The notes: a model not told the origin generated them from the sequence alone. Positions 21,980-30,506 are shown, counted from the first letter of the stretch. The stretch is 43,096 nucleotides of DNA from Opitutaceae bacterium (GCA_019455245.1 JACFMR010000032.1:1-43096); one strand, 5' to 3'. Numbers and translations are program-made.

Positions 21980-23484
21980 TTTCTTGAGGTTTTGCCTGAA
22001 TAGGTCGTCGGCAACTCCATCACAAATCGTATGATCCGGGGAATCTTGGCCGGGTGCAAGCGCGCAGCCAGCCACGCCCGCAATTCTGCTTCGCTCAATT
22101 GCGGCGCGGTTGTTGGAGATGGGTTATTGGTTAATAGGGATTGGTTATCGGATAATGGTGATTGGTTATTGGTTAATGGGTTTTCGGGCTTGGACCCACT
22201 ATCCATTAACAATTCACCCTTCCCCGGTGGCAAAGCCACCTTCTCTCCACCATCCATTAACTTTTCACAATTAACCGGCGGCTTTGCCGCCAGCACCACC
22301 TCCGCAGCCAGCAACTGCCCGGTGACCGAACTCAGCTGAGCGCTCACACGAGCTTCCTTCACCCCCGGGTGCTCACGAATGGCCTCCTCCACCTCGTGAG
22401 GATTGACCTTGGTCCCACCGATATTGGCCCAGTCGCGTTCGCGGGCAACAAAGCGAAAGTGCCCTGGCTCCACCTCGTCGACCAGATCTCCGGTGTCGTA
22501 CCATTCTGAAAGCTGAAAGTTGAAAGCTGAAAGCTGAGACTCGTGCGGCATCGCCGTCTGTACTCCGCTGGCTGCGTTCTGATGTCCGCTTTCCGTTTTC
22601 TGCTTTTCATCCACCTTCCCCAACAGCGAACGGTGCACATGCAGGCGACAGTCTTTGATTTCGATCACCGTTCGCTTGTCATCCGGAATCCGGAAGAGGT
22701 CGCCAGCCGATTCCAGCAGGGTGCCCGCCTCAGTTGAGGCGTAAATGTTGTGGATGCGCGCCGCCGGGAACAGCGGGCGCAATTGGCTCAGCAACTCTGA
22801 CGACACCAACTCTCCGCCCAGTGAAACCGAGCGCACCCCAGGCAGGGCCATCCGAGTACCCAATAGTGACCGGTAATAGGTCGGGCTCGCCGAAATATGC
22901 GTCACCCCGTGCACGGCCATGGCTTCGAGCGCCTCCCGTGGCGGCACCCCCGTCAAATCGACCAAGGTGTTTCCGTTCGCCAACGCCTGCAGCCACACCT
23001 GCACGCCCGCGATGTGGGTCGGACGAAATGTCAGCGCCCAGATGTCTGCAGCATGACGCGCCCCGATCCGAACGTTCCGGGCCAAAGTACCCAAAGAGTG
23101 TTCAACCCGCGAAGGTACCCCCGTCGATCCCGACGTGAACAAACCGAGCCGCATGCGGCTCCCCCCGCCGGCCAGTCGCATCAGCTCCGACCGCACGAGC
23201 TCCGACCTGCCGGGCACCCACCGAACAGTCGCGAACTGAGTCGCATCGATGCCGAGTTGGGCCAACTCCCCCGGATGAAAAAGCGGATCCACCAGCGTCA
23301 TTTCCACCTCTGCGACCAATGCGTGACAGAGGAGCCGCAAGCCTTCGCTGGTGCTGGCCGGCCGGGCTATCCGTCGCACCTCCAATTCGGTCGACCGCAA
23401 CTCCGACACCAATTCAGCGTAGGAGGACTGGACGCCAGTCTCGCCCATCACGAGCCAGGGTTTGTCGGTGAGAGGATCAGGCAT
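21976..23484 (-). CDS. AMP-dependent acyl-CoA/ACP ligase with in-frame repeat insertions
   Basis: The product has 502 residues of the ANL superfamily. It shows LFTSGSTGVPSRVEHS (115-130, the phosphate-binding loop), IYASTEAGT (247-255), WYDTGDLVDE (328-337) and a C-terminal lysine K498 in TYSGKTSRK. It would adenylate a carboxylic acid and pass it to the ACP encoded upstream. Two tracts are not family-like. Residues about 291-326 and 399-461 are encoded by repeat DNA (five heptamers at 22507-22541; ten heptamers at 22113-22182; a GGCGGC-GCCGCC hairpin at 22276-22291). The second tract has 7-residue periodicity (PLTNNQS, PLSDNQS, LLTNNPS). The frame is intact through both, and both lie in loop regions of the fold. 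Confidence 0.88.
   Translation of the reverse strand: MPDPLTDKPWLVMGETGVQSSYAELVSELRSTELEVRRIARPASTSEGLRLLCHALVAEVEMTLVDPLFHPGELAQLGIDATQFATVRWVPGRSELVRSELMRLAGGGSRMRLGLFTSGSTGVPSRVEHSLGTLARNVRIGARHAADIWALTFRPTHIAGVQVWLQALANGNTLVDLTGVPPREALEAMAVHGVTHISASPTYYRSLLGTRMALPGVRSVSLGGELVSSELLSQLRPLFPAARIHNIYASTEAGTLLESAGDLFRIPDDKRTVIEIKDCRLHVHRSLLGKVDEKQKTESGHQNAASGVQTAMPHESQLSAFNFQLSEWYDTGDLVDEVEPGHFRFVARERDWANIGGTKVNPHEVEEAIREHPGVKEARVSAQLSSVTGQLLAAEVVLAAKPPVNCEKLMDGGEKVALPPGKGELLMDSGSKPENPLTNNQSPLSDNQSLLTNNPSPTTAPQLSEAELRAWLAARLHPAKIPRIIRFVMELPTTYSGKTSRK
22113..22291. repeat. In-frame heptamer array and hairpin inside the AMP ligase gene (C-terminal tract)
   Basis: Bases 22113-22182 are ten consecutive 7-bp units around TTGGTTA. 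Further CCATTAA words follow (about 22202-22262), and then TTAACCGGCGGCTTTGCCGC (22271-22290), a small hairpin. A copy of that last word differing at one base forms the 3' end of the glycosyltransferase gene at 25840-25859. Confidence 0.85.
22507..22541. repeat. In-frame heptamer array inside the AMP ligase gene (central tract)
   Basis: Five consecutive 7-bp units (TGAAAGC, TGAAAGT, then TGAGACT at the end) cover 35 bp. The same word type is intergenic at about 19099-19128 (TTTCAGC on the other strand). The units encode part of SQLSAFNFQLSE. Confidence 0.8.
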
Positions 23485-23965
23485 GCTCGACTGGAATTTT
23501 GTTAATGATCATTGGTTAATGGTTATTGGATGCGAGCTGGACCTAAATTCTGAAGCTGTAGGCGGGACGCCCCCGTGCCGCGGCTTTGCGCCGCGGCGAA
23601 AGCCCGACCCGGCGGAGCCGGGAAAGCCAAAAGCCCAAAAATCAAATTCCAAAAAAAGCGTACCCAACTGCGGGAAGTTGTAGGCGGGACGCCCCGTCCC
23701 GCGACGGCGCAGCAGCGCAACCTCCGTTCTCCCGGCACGAGGCCGTGCCGGCTACATCCCAATCTTCAGTAGGCAGGACGCCCCGCCAAAGGACGGGCAA
23801 GCCCCGTCCCGCGATCAGCGTCGATCAGCGATAAAAACCCAGAAATTAACATCTAGCGGACTGACCCCTTTAGTCAGGGCGCCTCACCGTTTGACTGTTT
23901 AACTGCTTCACGGATCGCCACCGCGGCAGCGCCGCCTCACCCCATTCACCATTAACAATTATCCA
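23485..23965. repeat. Repeat-filled gap between the ACP and AMP ligase genes
   Basis: No gene is seen. TTGGTTA-type heptamers lie directly upstream of the ligase start (about 23503-23529). They are followed by three family A copies (about 23558-23600, 23680-23720, 23769-23814), a CCCGGC-GGA-GCCGGG hairpin (23608-23622), an AAAGCGTACC-type word, a CAGAAATTAACATCTAGCGGACTG word (about 23841-23864) and CACCGTTT octamers. The gap would place a long untranslated leader between co-directed genes. Confidence 0.75.
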
Positions 23966-24190
23966 TTAACCTCGGCGCAATCGCTCCGCGATTTCGCCGA
24001 CCGTGAAGACAATCCCCGCCGCAAACACGTCCACGTGAAAACGTTCATCAATCCGGGCGGTCAGCTCCGCGAGGTCGAGCGAATCAAACCCCAGGTCCTC
24101 CCGCAGCCGCATGTCCGGCGTCAGCGCCGGCAAAGCCGGCAGGCCCTTGTTCATCCGCACTAAATTCGCAATGTCAGTCAGCTGATCCAT
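23966..24190 (-). CDS. Acyl carrier protein
   Basis: The product has 74 residues. The phosphopantetheine attachment site is plain: LREDLGFDSLDLAELTARIDERF, with Ser in the DSL motif. The helices before (IANLVRMNKGLPAL) and after (GEIAERLRR) match dedicated ACPs of secondary or glycan pathways rather than the housekeeping AcpP. It should carry the acyl group loaded by the AMP ligase (21976-23484) and reduced by the SDR. Partial copies lie at 19009-19052 and 25222-25395. Confidence 0.92.
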   Translation of the reverse strand: MDQLTDIANLVRMNKGLPALPALTPDMRLREDLGFDSLDLAELTARIDERFHVDVFAAGIVFTVGEIAERLRRG

Positions 24191-24473
24191 AATTGGTGTG
24201 TTTTTTACAGGAGGAAACAGAGGTCACGGAGCGAGTTAAACTGGACGGTGAAATAGTTGGACTGAAACACCGTTCAACTGCCAGAACGCTTCACGGATTG
24301 ACCGTTTTACTGCTTGTTCCCGCCACACCGTCTCACAGCTTCACCGTCACACGGCTCGGCATCGCCACCCCATTAACCATTGACCATTCAACGATTTTCC
24401 CGGCGGCATCACCGCCCACCCGCCACCGCGCGCTCTGAAATCGCCGGGGCGCTATGCGACAGCATCCATGCGG
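24191..24473. repeat. Repeat-filled gap upstream of the ACP gene
   Basis: An ACAGGAGGAAACAGAGG word (24207-24223) like that at 6230 is followed by 8-bp words of CACCGTTC/CACCGTCA type and a CATTAAC heptamer run (about 24370-24395). No gene is seen. Confidence 0.65.
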
Positions 24474-24854
24474 TCACTTTTGGGCGAGCTGTTGGGCGGC
24501 ATGCAGCACCACCGTTTTTGCCGCCGCTTCATAACTGCGTGCCAATGTCACATCCACCGGTTCCGCATCATCGTCGGGGTAACGTGCCGCTGCACTGATC
24601 TCAGCCAATTGGAGAACGGCAGTCCTCAATTCTTCGGAGCCATTGGGATCGAGCAAATTGAGCAGCAAAACCAAATCGTGGGTTCGTGGCGGCACGATCG
24701 ACTTGGCTACCAAGCCGGCCTTCAGGGCTTTCTCGCCCGCTTGCTGAAAACTCCATGCGGCAGCGCGGGGGAAACGTTCAAGTCCGAAGCCGCCATAGGC
24801 CAGATCTTCCCGGGCAAAATCAAGCCACCGCAATGCTTCACCGTCAGTTTCCAT
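24474..24854 (-). CDS. HEPN-domain protein (HEPN/MNT pair)
   Basis: The product has 126 residues of classic minimal-HEPN pattern: ALRWLDFAREDLAYGGF, AAWSFQQAGEKALKAGLVAKSI, PPRTHDLVLLLNLLD and the ARYPDDD motif at 90-96. It follows and overlaps by 11 bp the MNT nucleotidyltransferase gene. Such pairs act as TA modules, with HEPN as the RNase. The order, MNT first and then HEPN, is the same as in the pair at 10083-11085, but the two HEPN proteins belong to different subgroups and are not duplicates. Confidence 0.87.
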   Translation of the reverse strand: METDGEALRWLDFAREDLAYGGFGLERFPRAAAWSFQQAGEKALKAGLVAKSIVPPRTHDLVLLLNLLDPNGSEELRTAVLQLAEISAAARYPDDDAEPVDVTLARSYEAAAKTVVLHAAQQLAQK

Positions 24855-25152
24855 AGACCATAAGGCCCTCTTGGCGGATTTGACGCGCCAACAAGGTTCG
24901 CCCTTGCGTCCAGGTGGAATGAGTCAGGACCACAAGATCCAAGGGCATTTTTCGTTCTGACGTGGCCTTGATGGCGGCACGAAGCGCCTCCCGCCGGTTA
25001 ACGATGTCGGGCACGATCAACGCCAGGTCAATATCGCTGCCCGGAGACGCGTCACCCCGCGCCTGCGAGCCAAAGACCAGAACCCGTTCCGCTCGCGCCG
25101 CGAGTCCAGCAGCTTTGGCCAGTCGTATAATCTGCGCGTCCATGCGTGCCAA
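24844..25152 (-). CDS. Minimal nucleotidyltransferase (MNT antitoxin)
   Basis: The product has 102 residues. VFGSQARGDASPGSDIDLAL (26-45) provides G28-S29 and the Asp pair D40/D42 of the polymerase-beta-type fold. It has no DNA-binding domain, unlike the wHTH-MNT protein at 10501-11085. It likely neutralises the downstream HEPN protein by nucleotidyl transfer. The truncated ACP copy lies 70 bp upstream. Confidence 0.9.
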   Translation of the reverse strand: MARMDAQIIRLAKAAGLAARAERVLVFGSQARGDASPGSDIDLALIVPDIVNRREALRAAIKATSERKMPLDLVVLTHSTWTQGRTLLARQIRQEGLMVYGN

Positions 25153-25221
25153 CCTGCCAGATTTGTCGTTTCGGTCAATGTCGCTTGCTTACAATTCGCT
25201 GGCCCCCTCCAACAGCAAAAA

Positions 25222-25395
25222 TCAAGCAAACACATCCACGTGAAAACGCTCATCGATCCGGGCGGTCAGCTCCGCGAGGTCGAGCGAATCAAACCCCAGG
25301 TCCTCCCGCAGCCGCATCTCGGGTTGGAGCGCCGCTAAGGCCGGCAGTCCCTTGTTTGTACGCACGGTGTTAACGATGTGTAAGAGCTCCTGCAT
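25222..25395 (-). pseudogene. N-terminal fragment of an acyl carrier protein gene
   Basis: The frame from ATG 25395 encodes 57 residues (MQELLHIVNTVRTNKGLPALAAL..., LREDLGFDSLDLAELTARID, ...VDVFA) and then meets TGA. It aligns with residues 1-57 of the intact ACP and includes the phosphopantetheine serine, but lacks the last helix. The break is at the same residue where the C-terminal fragment at 19009-19052 begins. The HEPN/MNT module follows directly. It might still be translated, but without the last helix it should not fold as an ACP. Confidence 0.8.
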
Positions 25396-25829
25396 AAGAG
25401 AATAGTTAATGGTGAATGGTTATTTGGTAAGGGCGACTGTGCCGCCGGAGAATCGAAAATGGTGAATCGAAAATCGGCCAAGAAGGACTGCCTTGCTGCC
25501 ACTATTTCCCATTAACAATTAACTGCAGCTCTGCTGCCATCCATCAACCACGACGTAGACGTTTCAGCTCCTGCATAGGAAAATGGTTAATAGTTAATCG
25601 TTATTGGTTATCGGTTATCGGTTATCGGTTACCAGACTTTACATGTCCGCCTTCCGAGCTCTGTTGTCGGTCGTCTGTGGTATGTAATCTGCCGTCTGTC
25701 GTCTGCTGTCCGACCTCCGCCGTCACCTCCAGACCGATTCACCGTCTCACGGTTCGCCACCGCCTAACTGTCTCAGTGCTTCACTGCGTCACGGATTGGC
25801 GGCTGCGCCGCCTACCCATTAACAATTAA
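25396..25829. repeat. Heptamer and octamer arrays upstream of the ACP fragment
   Basis: No gene is seen. Between about 25400 and 25480 there are TTAATGG and AATCGAA heptamers. Seven consecutive units of TCGGTTA type lie at 25583-25631 and nine of GTCGTCT type at 25663-25725. CACCGTCT-type octamers follow (about 25733-25800), then a GGCGGC-TGC-GCCGCC hairpin (25798-25812). The region ends against the stop codon of a glycosyltransferase gene. Confidence 0.8.
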
Positions 25830-27053
25830 CTATTCTCGGTTAACCGGCGGCTTCGCCGCGACCGCCCTCTCCAGCACAGACAGCAACTGACCAGCCAGCA
25901 CATCCCGGGAAAAATCCCGCTCTGCCAGCTCGCGGGCTTTGCGGCCCATTTCGGGCAGACGCTCACGATTGGCCAAAAGCCACTGCACCTTGTTCGCAAA
26001 GTCCGAAGGATCATCAGGACGCACGCCGATACCACAACCATTCTGCTCGACGGTATCTGTCAGCCATCCCGGCATATTCGTCAGCACCGGTCGCCCTGCA
26101 GCCAGTGTGTCAAACATCTTGTTGGGTGAGCAGGTGTAGAGTATCGGGACATTCTTGAAAATGGTAAGTCCCACGTCGGCTGCAGCCGCCAAACGCGTCA
26201 CGGTCAGTTTGTCCGAAGGGCCTGAAAAGATCACATTATCCAAACCTTCTACCGCTTTCCGTCGCTCCAAGTGCGGTCGCATCTTGCCGTCGCCATGTAG
26301 CACAAAGACGACACCGGTTTGCCCACGGCCCTTGAGTTCAGCGGCGGCATCCAGCACGAAGTCCAAACCATTTGCCGGTCCCATCGTGCCAAAATAAGCC
26401 AACATTAGACGATCCCCGACTTCTAATTTCCGACGCTGCTCCAGTCCGCAGATACCCGGGTGAAACAAATCCAAATCACAGGAATTCGGGATCATCGAAA
26501 CTCGATGCTTAGGCACCCCCGAGGCGAGCACCCCGGCCTTCATTCCAGGAGAGAGGGCTACGATGTGTGCGGAGTTCCGGTAAGCGGCGAATTCCAAACG
26601 AGTGGCCAGCCAGAAGAGGAACTGATTTTTGATTTCGCCCATTTGTCGGGGGGCCTCAGGCCACAAATCGCGCACTTCAAAGACGAGCGGGACCTTCAGC
26701 TGCTTGGCTGCGTAGATTCCGGGAATAGCAATCGTCAGCGGTGTGCTCGTAGCAAAAACCACATCACCCCTCAACCGCGCCACATAGCGACAAGCGCCGA
26801 AAGCAAAACTCGCAAAAGAACGAACCCGCGCCAGAAACCCCATCCGATTGGTGTAGTCGACAGGCAACCAGTGAACTTTGATCCCTTCCACCTCGGTTTG
26901 AAACCAAGTCGTATGCTCGGACTCCCCCCGCCACGAGGCGATCATATGCACCTCATGTCCCGCCTCCACAAACCGCCGAGCGAATTCATAAGAACGGGTG
27001 CCACCACCAAGTTCAGGATAGGTAAAATACTGATGGAAATAAATAACACGCAT
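25830..27053 (-). CDS. Family 4 glycosyltransferase (WbuB-like)
   Basis: The product has 407 residues from MRVIYFHQYFTYPELGGGTRSYEFARRF, typical of WbuB/WbjE-like GT4 enzymes that add amino sugars to lipid-linked intermediates. The donor-binding C-terminal domain shows FSGPSDKL, then LTIFKNVPILYTCSPNKMFDTLAAGRPVLTN with the E/D-rich GT-B region. The last residues (AAKPPVNRE) and the stop codon lie in repeat DNA. The same peptide, AAKPPVN(R/C)E, is encoded inside the AMP ligase. The native C-terminus has therefore probably been replaced. It is the last gene of the AT-richer cassette, although its own base composition is closer to the GC-rich flank. Confidence 0.88.
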   Translation of the reverse strand: MRVIYFHQYFTYPELGGGTRSYEFARRFVEAGHEVHMIASWRGESEHTTWFQTEVEGIKVHWLPVDYTNRMGFLARVRSFASFAFGACRYVARLRGDVVFATSTPLTIAIPGIYAAKQLKVPLVFEVRDLWPEAPRQMGEIKNQFLFWLATRLEFAAYRNSAHIVALSPGMKAGVLASGVPKHRVSMIPNSCDLDLFHPGICGLEQRRKLEVGDRLMLAYFGTMGPANGLDFVLDAAAELKGRGQTGVVFVLHGDGKMRPHLERRKAVEGLDNVIFSGPSDKLTVTRLAAAADVGLTIFKNVPILYTCSPNKMFDTLAAGRPVLTNMPGWLTDTVEQNGCGIGVRPDDPSDFANKVQWLLANRERLPEMGRKARELAERDFSRDVLAGQLLSVLERAVAAKPPVNRE

Positions 27054-27080
27054 CAAAATGTGAATACACTACTACCTGCA

Positions 27081-27995
27081 TCAATTGTTTCCTCGAAGGC
27101 GCACGCGTTTCAGCCGTTCACCACCCATCAGCAGCTCAATAAACAATTTACTGAAATGCGAAATCAAGCCAGGAACTATGGCCCAACGCGGGTATGTCAA
27201 AATAACAAACCAAAACCGCGACCTCAAATTAAAACTGCTCTTTATATTGAAGACCATAGATATTCGCTTCCGCAGTCCCGAGTTGGCCGTAAATGTACTG
27301 AATCCGCTATTCTTTTCATCGTTCCTTACAACAAAACCCAGATAGACCAGAGCCCGATAGCCATTCTTACGTAATCGGTTGCTGAACTCATAGTCGGCGC
27401 AATAGTGCGGTAAACGATCGCAGTTCGGCAAGCCTGCTACCTTCAACGCAACCGATGGAAACACCATTAATCTCGTGGGCAGATAAGTTGCCTCAATCCA
27501 TTCATCAGTCGTCTCATGCATCGATCGACCGAGCATCAAATGCCTATTTATTGACAAGATCCATGATCGAACTAACACGCCCGCCGACAAAAGGACTCCG
27601 GCACTGTCCGCCACAAGCACAGTAGCCTGAATACTATCCCCTGATAAAATCCGTTTAAATATAGCAGAAAGCGGATTGCCGTCAAACTTTATATCTATAT
27701 TAGCCAGAATTACAATATCATTCGGCGTGCTATTGCGGACGACAAATTGGAGGCCTAATGAAACTAATCCACACCAATATAAATCTGGAGAACCCAAAAT
27801 CTCAACCACATCTAAAGGGCCATCATATGAAGAAATTTTCTTAGACAACTCGTCACCAGGGCAACCATTCACCAATACCACCACAACACGATAGTATTCA
27901 TCATTCACCTGCTCCCATGATCTCACAAACGCAGAAAAATAGGTCGCCTCACGAAAGGCTGGAACCACTACATAAACATGCGCTTTCGAGGACAT
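27081..27995 (-). CDS. Family 2 glycosyltransferase
   Basis: The product has 304 residues from the ATG of MSSKAHVYVVVPAFREATYFSAF; the frame extends to ATG 28061 with 22 non-conserved residues. GT-A landmarks: VVVPAFRE, IVILANIDIKFDG in the DXD-like position, and CADYEFSNRLRKNGYRALVYLG near the acceptor end. This looks like the rhamnosyltransferase-type GT2 found in O-antigen loci. It is the second gene of the AT-rich block and follows the polymerase gene with a short gap. Confidence 0.82.
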   Translation of the reverse strand: MSSKAHVYVVVPAFREATYFSAFVRSWEQVNDEYYRVVVVLVNGCPGDELSKKISSYDGPLDVVEILGSPDLYWCGLVSLGLQFVVRNSTPNDIVILANIDIKFDGNPLSAIFKRILSGDSIQATVLVADSAGVLLSAGVLVRSWILSINRHLMLGRSMHETTDEWIEATYLPTRLMVFPSVALKVAGLPNCDRLPHYCADYEFSNRLRKNGYRALVYLGFVVRNDEKNSGFSTFTANSGLRKRISMVFNIKSSFNLRSRFWFVILTYPRWAIVPGLISHFSKLFIELLMGGERLKRVRLRGNN

Positions 27996-28078
27996 CGGAG
28001 AATAAAATCTATAGTCTCTATTGTTATCCCTGCCAGAAAGGTACTGATATCCAGATCGCATACTAAATGCTATTTATG

Positions 28079-29335
28079 TCAGCGAGGGCTGGTTTCTTGA
28101 ACAAATCCCCTGTATTTAGCTAATCGATTTTGAGGACGTTCCGCACAAGAAACTTCTACAACCATGAAAATTGCAAGATAGAACCAAATCCAAGGCTTGG
28201 CTATCGCCCCATCAATCTGAGCAATTACGGCAAAAAATAGCCAAAATCTAACGAATCGCTTTACTTTCTTTAAGAGAAGTGCCGACGCGCTTATCAAAAA
28301 AGTCAAATAGATAACCCCGTAGCGTAAAATAATTTCAACCAATCCATTCCCTGAAACATCGGCAGAGTATCCTAGTGACATCCTGAAATCCCTGCTCCCA
28401 AAGTCGCCCAACCCAAACATAAGCGAAAAGAAACCCTGACGAGCTAGCTCAAGAAGGGCCATAAATTCACCGGTAACACGCACTGCACCAGAACCTGATT
28501 GCAGAATACCGAATGCATCTTGCCTGAAGAGTCCGCCATACCGTGAATTGCCAGATGATATAATAAAAAATAGAATAACAGCGCCCGCCGCCGCGATTAA
28601 TAGAAAAACCGATATGTTTCTCATATGACCCGACCTAGTAGATCCTATGCTTGGGCTAAAGATTACTACGAACCATACTAAAAGGCCGATCGCCCCACCA
28701 ACACTTTGTGATAAAATAATCGAAATAATAAAACTGGCACAAATTGACAGATCTAATTTAGTCATTCCGACAGACCGAAAATTTATGAAAAGCATAGCTA
28801 CCAGGAATTGCGAGTATGCAGCGGGCTCGTAAAAAATACTGGTCGCCTGCGGCAAATTTAGGTAGCTACGGCCTCGCACATAGTCAAATATTTCAAATTC
28901 AATCCCCGCAATCATCAGAAAGTATAGCAGATAGCCAATAATTACTATAGCGACTGAAGAATCGCGAATCGCAAGTAAAAGTTTTCTATTGAAGTCCGTA
29001 CGTATAAGGCCGATAACTACCAGCGAGAAAAACGGCCACATCCGGATTTGGAACTGGAGATATTGAAGAACCTCACTACCCAAAACTCCGGCATTCATTA
29101 ACAATGTGCATGCGGAATATACTGAGAGCACAACTAAGGCCAACATATAATCAACTAAATTCTTGATCGGGTTTCTTTGAATCAGCCATATAGCCAACAC
29201 AATATTGGCCCCGGATAAAACATCGCAAATGCTGGACCTGCCACCAAAATCTAACCCTAACCCGAGAGTGGTAAAATCCCAAGAAAATACCGCTATAGCG
29301 GAGGCCAAAAACCACCAATACATACCGCTACGCAT
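28079..29335 (-). CDS. wzy: O-antigen polymerase (Wzy-like)
   Basis: The product has 418 highly hydrophobic residues with about ten or more membrane spans (LVDYMLALVVLSVYSACTLL, FSLVVIGLI, IVIIGYLLYFLMIAG and others). A polar loop around QATSIFYEPAAYSQFLVAMLF and another around FGLGDFGSRDFRMSLGYSADVSGNGLVEIILRYG match the arrangement in Wzy polymerases (E/R-containing periplasmic loops). It would join flipped repeat units in the periplasm. The start overlaps the upstream glycosyltransferase stop by 8 bp. Wzy sequence conservation is low, so the call rests on topology and context. Confidence 0.78.
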   Translation of the reverse strand: MRSGMYWWFLASAIAVFSWDFTTLGLGLDFGGRSSICDVLSGANIVLAIWLIQRNPIKNLVDYMLALVVLSVYSACTLLMNAGVLGSEVLQYLQFQIRMWPFFSLVVIGLIRTDFNRKLLLAIRDSSVAIVIIGYLLYFLMIAGIEFEIFDYVRGRSYLNLPQATSIFYEPAAYSQFLVAMLFINFRSVGMTKLDLSICASFIISIILSQSVGGAIGLLVWFVVIFSPSIGSTRSGHMRNISVFLLIAAAGAVILFFIISSGNSRYGGLFRQDAFGILQSGSGAVRVTGEFMALLELARQGFFSLMFGLGDFGSRDFRMSLGYSADVSGNGLVEIILRYGVIYLTFLISASALLLKKVKRFVRFWLFFAVIAQIDGAIAKPWIWFYLAIFMVVEVSCAERPQNRLAKYRGFVQETSPR

Positions 29336-30344
29336 TTGTTATCCTTCTTTTTGTTTCAATTGATAGCGCCCTCCATCGATGTAATTCTGAGCGCCCAAAT
29401 ACATGGACAAGTAGAGCACGAAATCCTATTTTCACTATGCTTGAAATTAAGCGCCAACGTGAACGGCCTCTTGTACGGAGGTCTAAGATGCACAAAACCG
29501 CGGGCATCAAAGAGAAATCAATTAACTTCGAAGTCGCCAACGATTCAATTACTCGGCTTCGATAGTTCTCGATCTCTACTGCGCCTCGCCCGTTTGGCCA
29601 CCATTCTTCATATGTTCCCCGCCATTTATTAACATACTGATCGATCCCAGCCAACCGTTGCATGGTTCTGGTCATCATTGAGTCACGCCCCTGTAGCGTT
29701 GGCACTACAACAAGCGCATCTCTTACCGGATAAACCGAATAATTATTAACCGCCAGTTTCATCCAAAAGTCATGATCAATACATGACTTCAAATTCTCGT
29801 CAAATCCGCCAACTACTTCAAGCACCGAACGTGGTATCAACATAGAGGATGATACCGTATGAATGCCGAACCGAACTATTGATTCACGCAAGTTGCCGTC
29901 GTTGATAGCGGGCACATGAACTATACCTCGAGAATCCCCAATAATTGACATGAAATTTTCACAGTAAATAGCTCCGATTTTATCTGCACGGGCTTCGGAA
30001 TGTCTTTTCCTTTGAAGTAATTCAATTTGCCTCTCAATTTTACTTGAAATCCATACATCATCATCGTCACAAAATGCAATATAATCTCCGTCGGCCATCG
30101 TTACACCTACGTTCCGAGAAAAGGCCAATCCCCTGGGCATACCAAGGTTACTATATCGAACCTCTCGACCGGTCGTGCACGCAAATTCGCTGCAATATTG
30201 TCGCAAGCAACTCTCACAACCGTCTTCTACAACGACTACCTCCAAATTCTGATAAGACTGCGCTAAAATCGATCGAAGCGTTCGAATGGCTGAGCTTTGC
30301 CTATTGAACGTATTCAGAATAACTGATACTTTTTCTGTACTCAC
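29328..30344 (-). CDS. Family 2 glycosyltransferase
   Basis: The product has 338 residues. The GT-A nucleotide-binding region is textbook: VSVILNTFNRQSSAIRTLRSILAQSYQNLEVVVVEDG, then RGLAFSRNVGVTMADGDYIAFCDDDDVW with the DDDD metal-binding motif. The C-terminal part (SCIDHDFWMKLAVNNYSVYPV) carries the conserved D-x-D/E-W pattern. It adds one sugar of the repeat unit. A 170-bp AT-rich gap separates it from the inserted IS4-family element upstream. Confidence 0.9.
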   Translation of the reverse strand: MSTEKVSVILNTFNRQSSAIRTLRSILAQSYQNLEVVVVEDGCESCLRQYCSEFACTTGREVRYSNLGMPRGLAFSRNVGVTMADGDYIAFCDDDDVWISSKIERQIELLQRKRHSEARADKIGAIYCENFMSIIGDSRGIVHVPAINDGNLRESIVRFGIHTVSSSMLIPRSVLEVVGGFDENLKSCIDHDFWMKLAVNNYSVYPVRDALVVVPTLQGRDSMMTRTMQRLAGIDQYVNKWRGTYEEWWPNGRGAVEIENYRSRVIESLATSKLIDFSLMPAVLCILDLRTRGRSRWRLISSIVKIGFRALLVHVFGRSELHRWRALSIETKRRITNA

Positions 30345-30506
30345 ACCAGTTTTCGAACTTCTAAATTATTGGATATGCTGTTCAAAATACCTAGTCGTAG
30401 GTGGTAATAATAATTCTGCCTAATGTCGAAATTTTGAGAATAGTAAATTAGAAAAAGTCAAGAGACCGCGATCGTAATCTGCTATTTACGCAGTGCACTT
30501 CCCTTG

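Noticed and set aside
22113..22182. Diversity-generating retroelement variable region
   Set aside because: There is no reverse transcriptase, no template repeat and no adenine-specific variation; changes within units fall at all bases.
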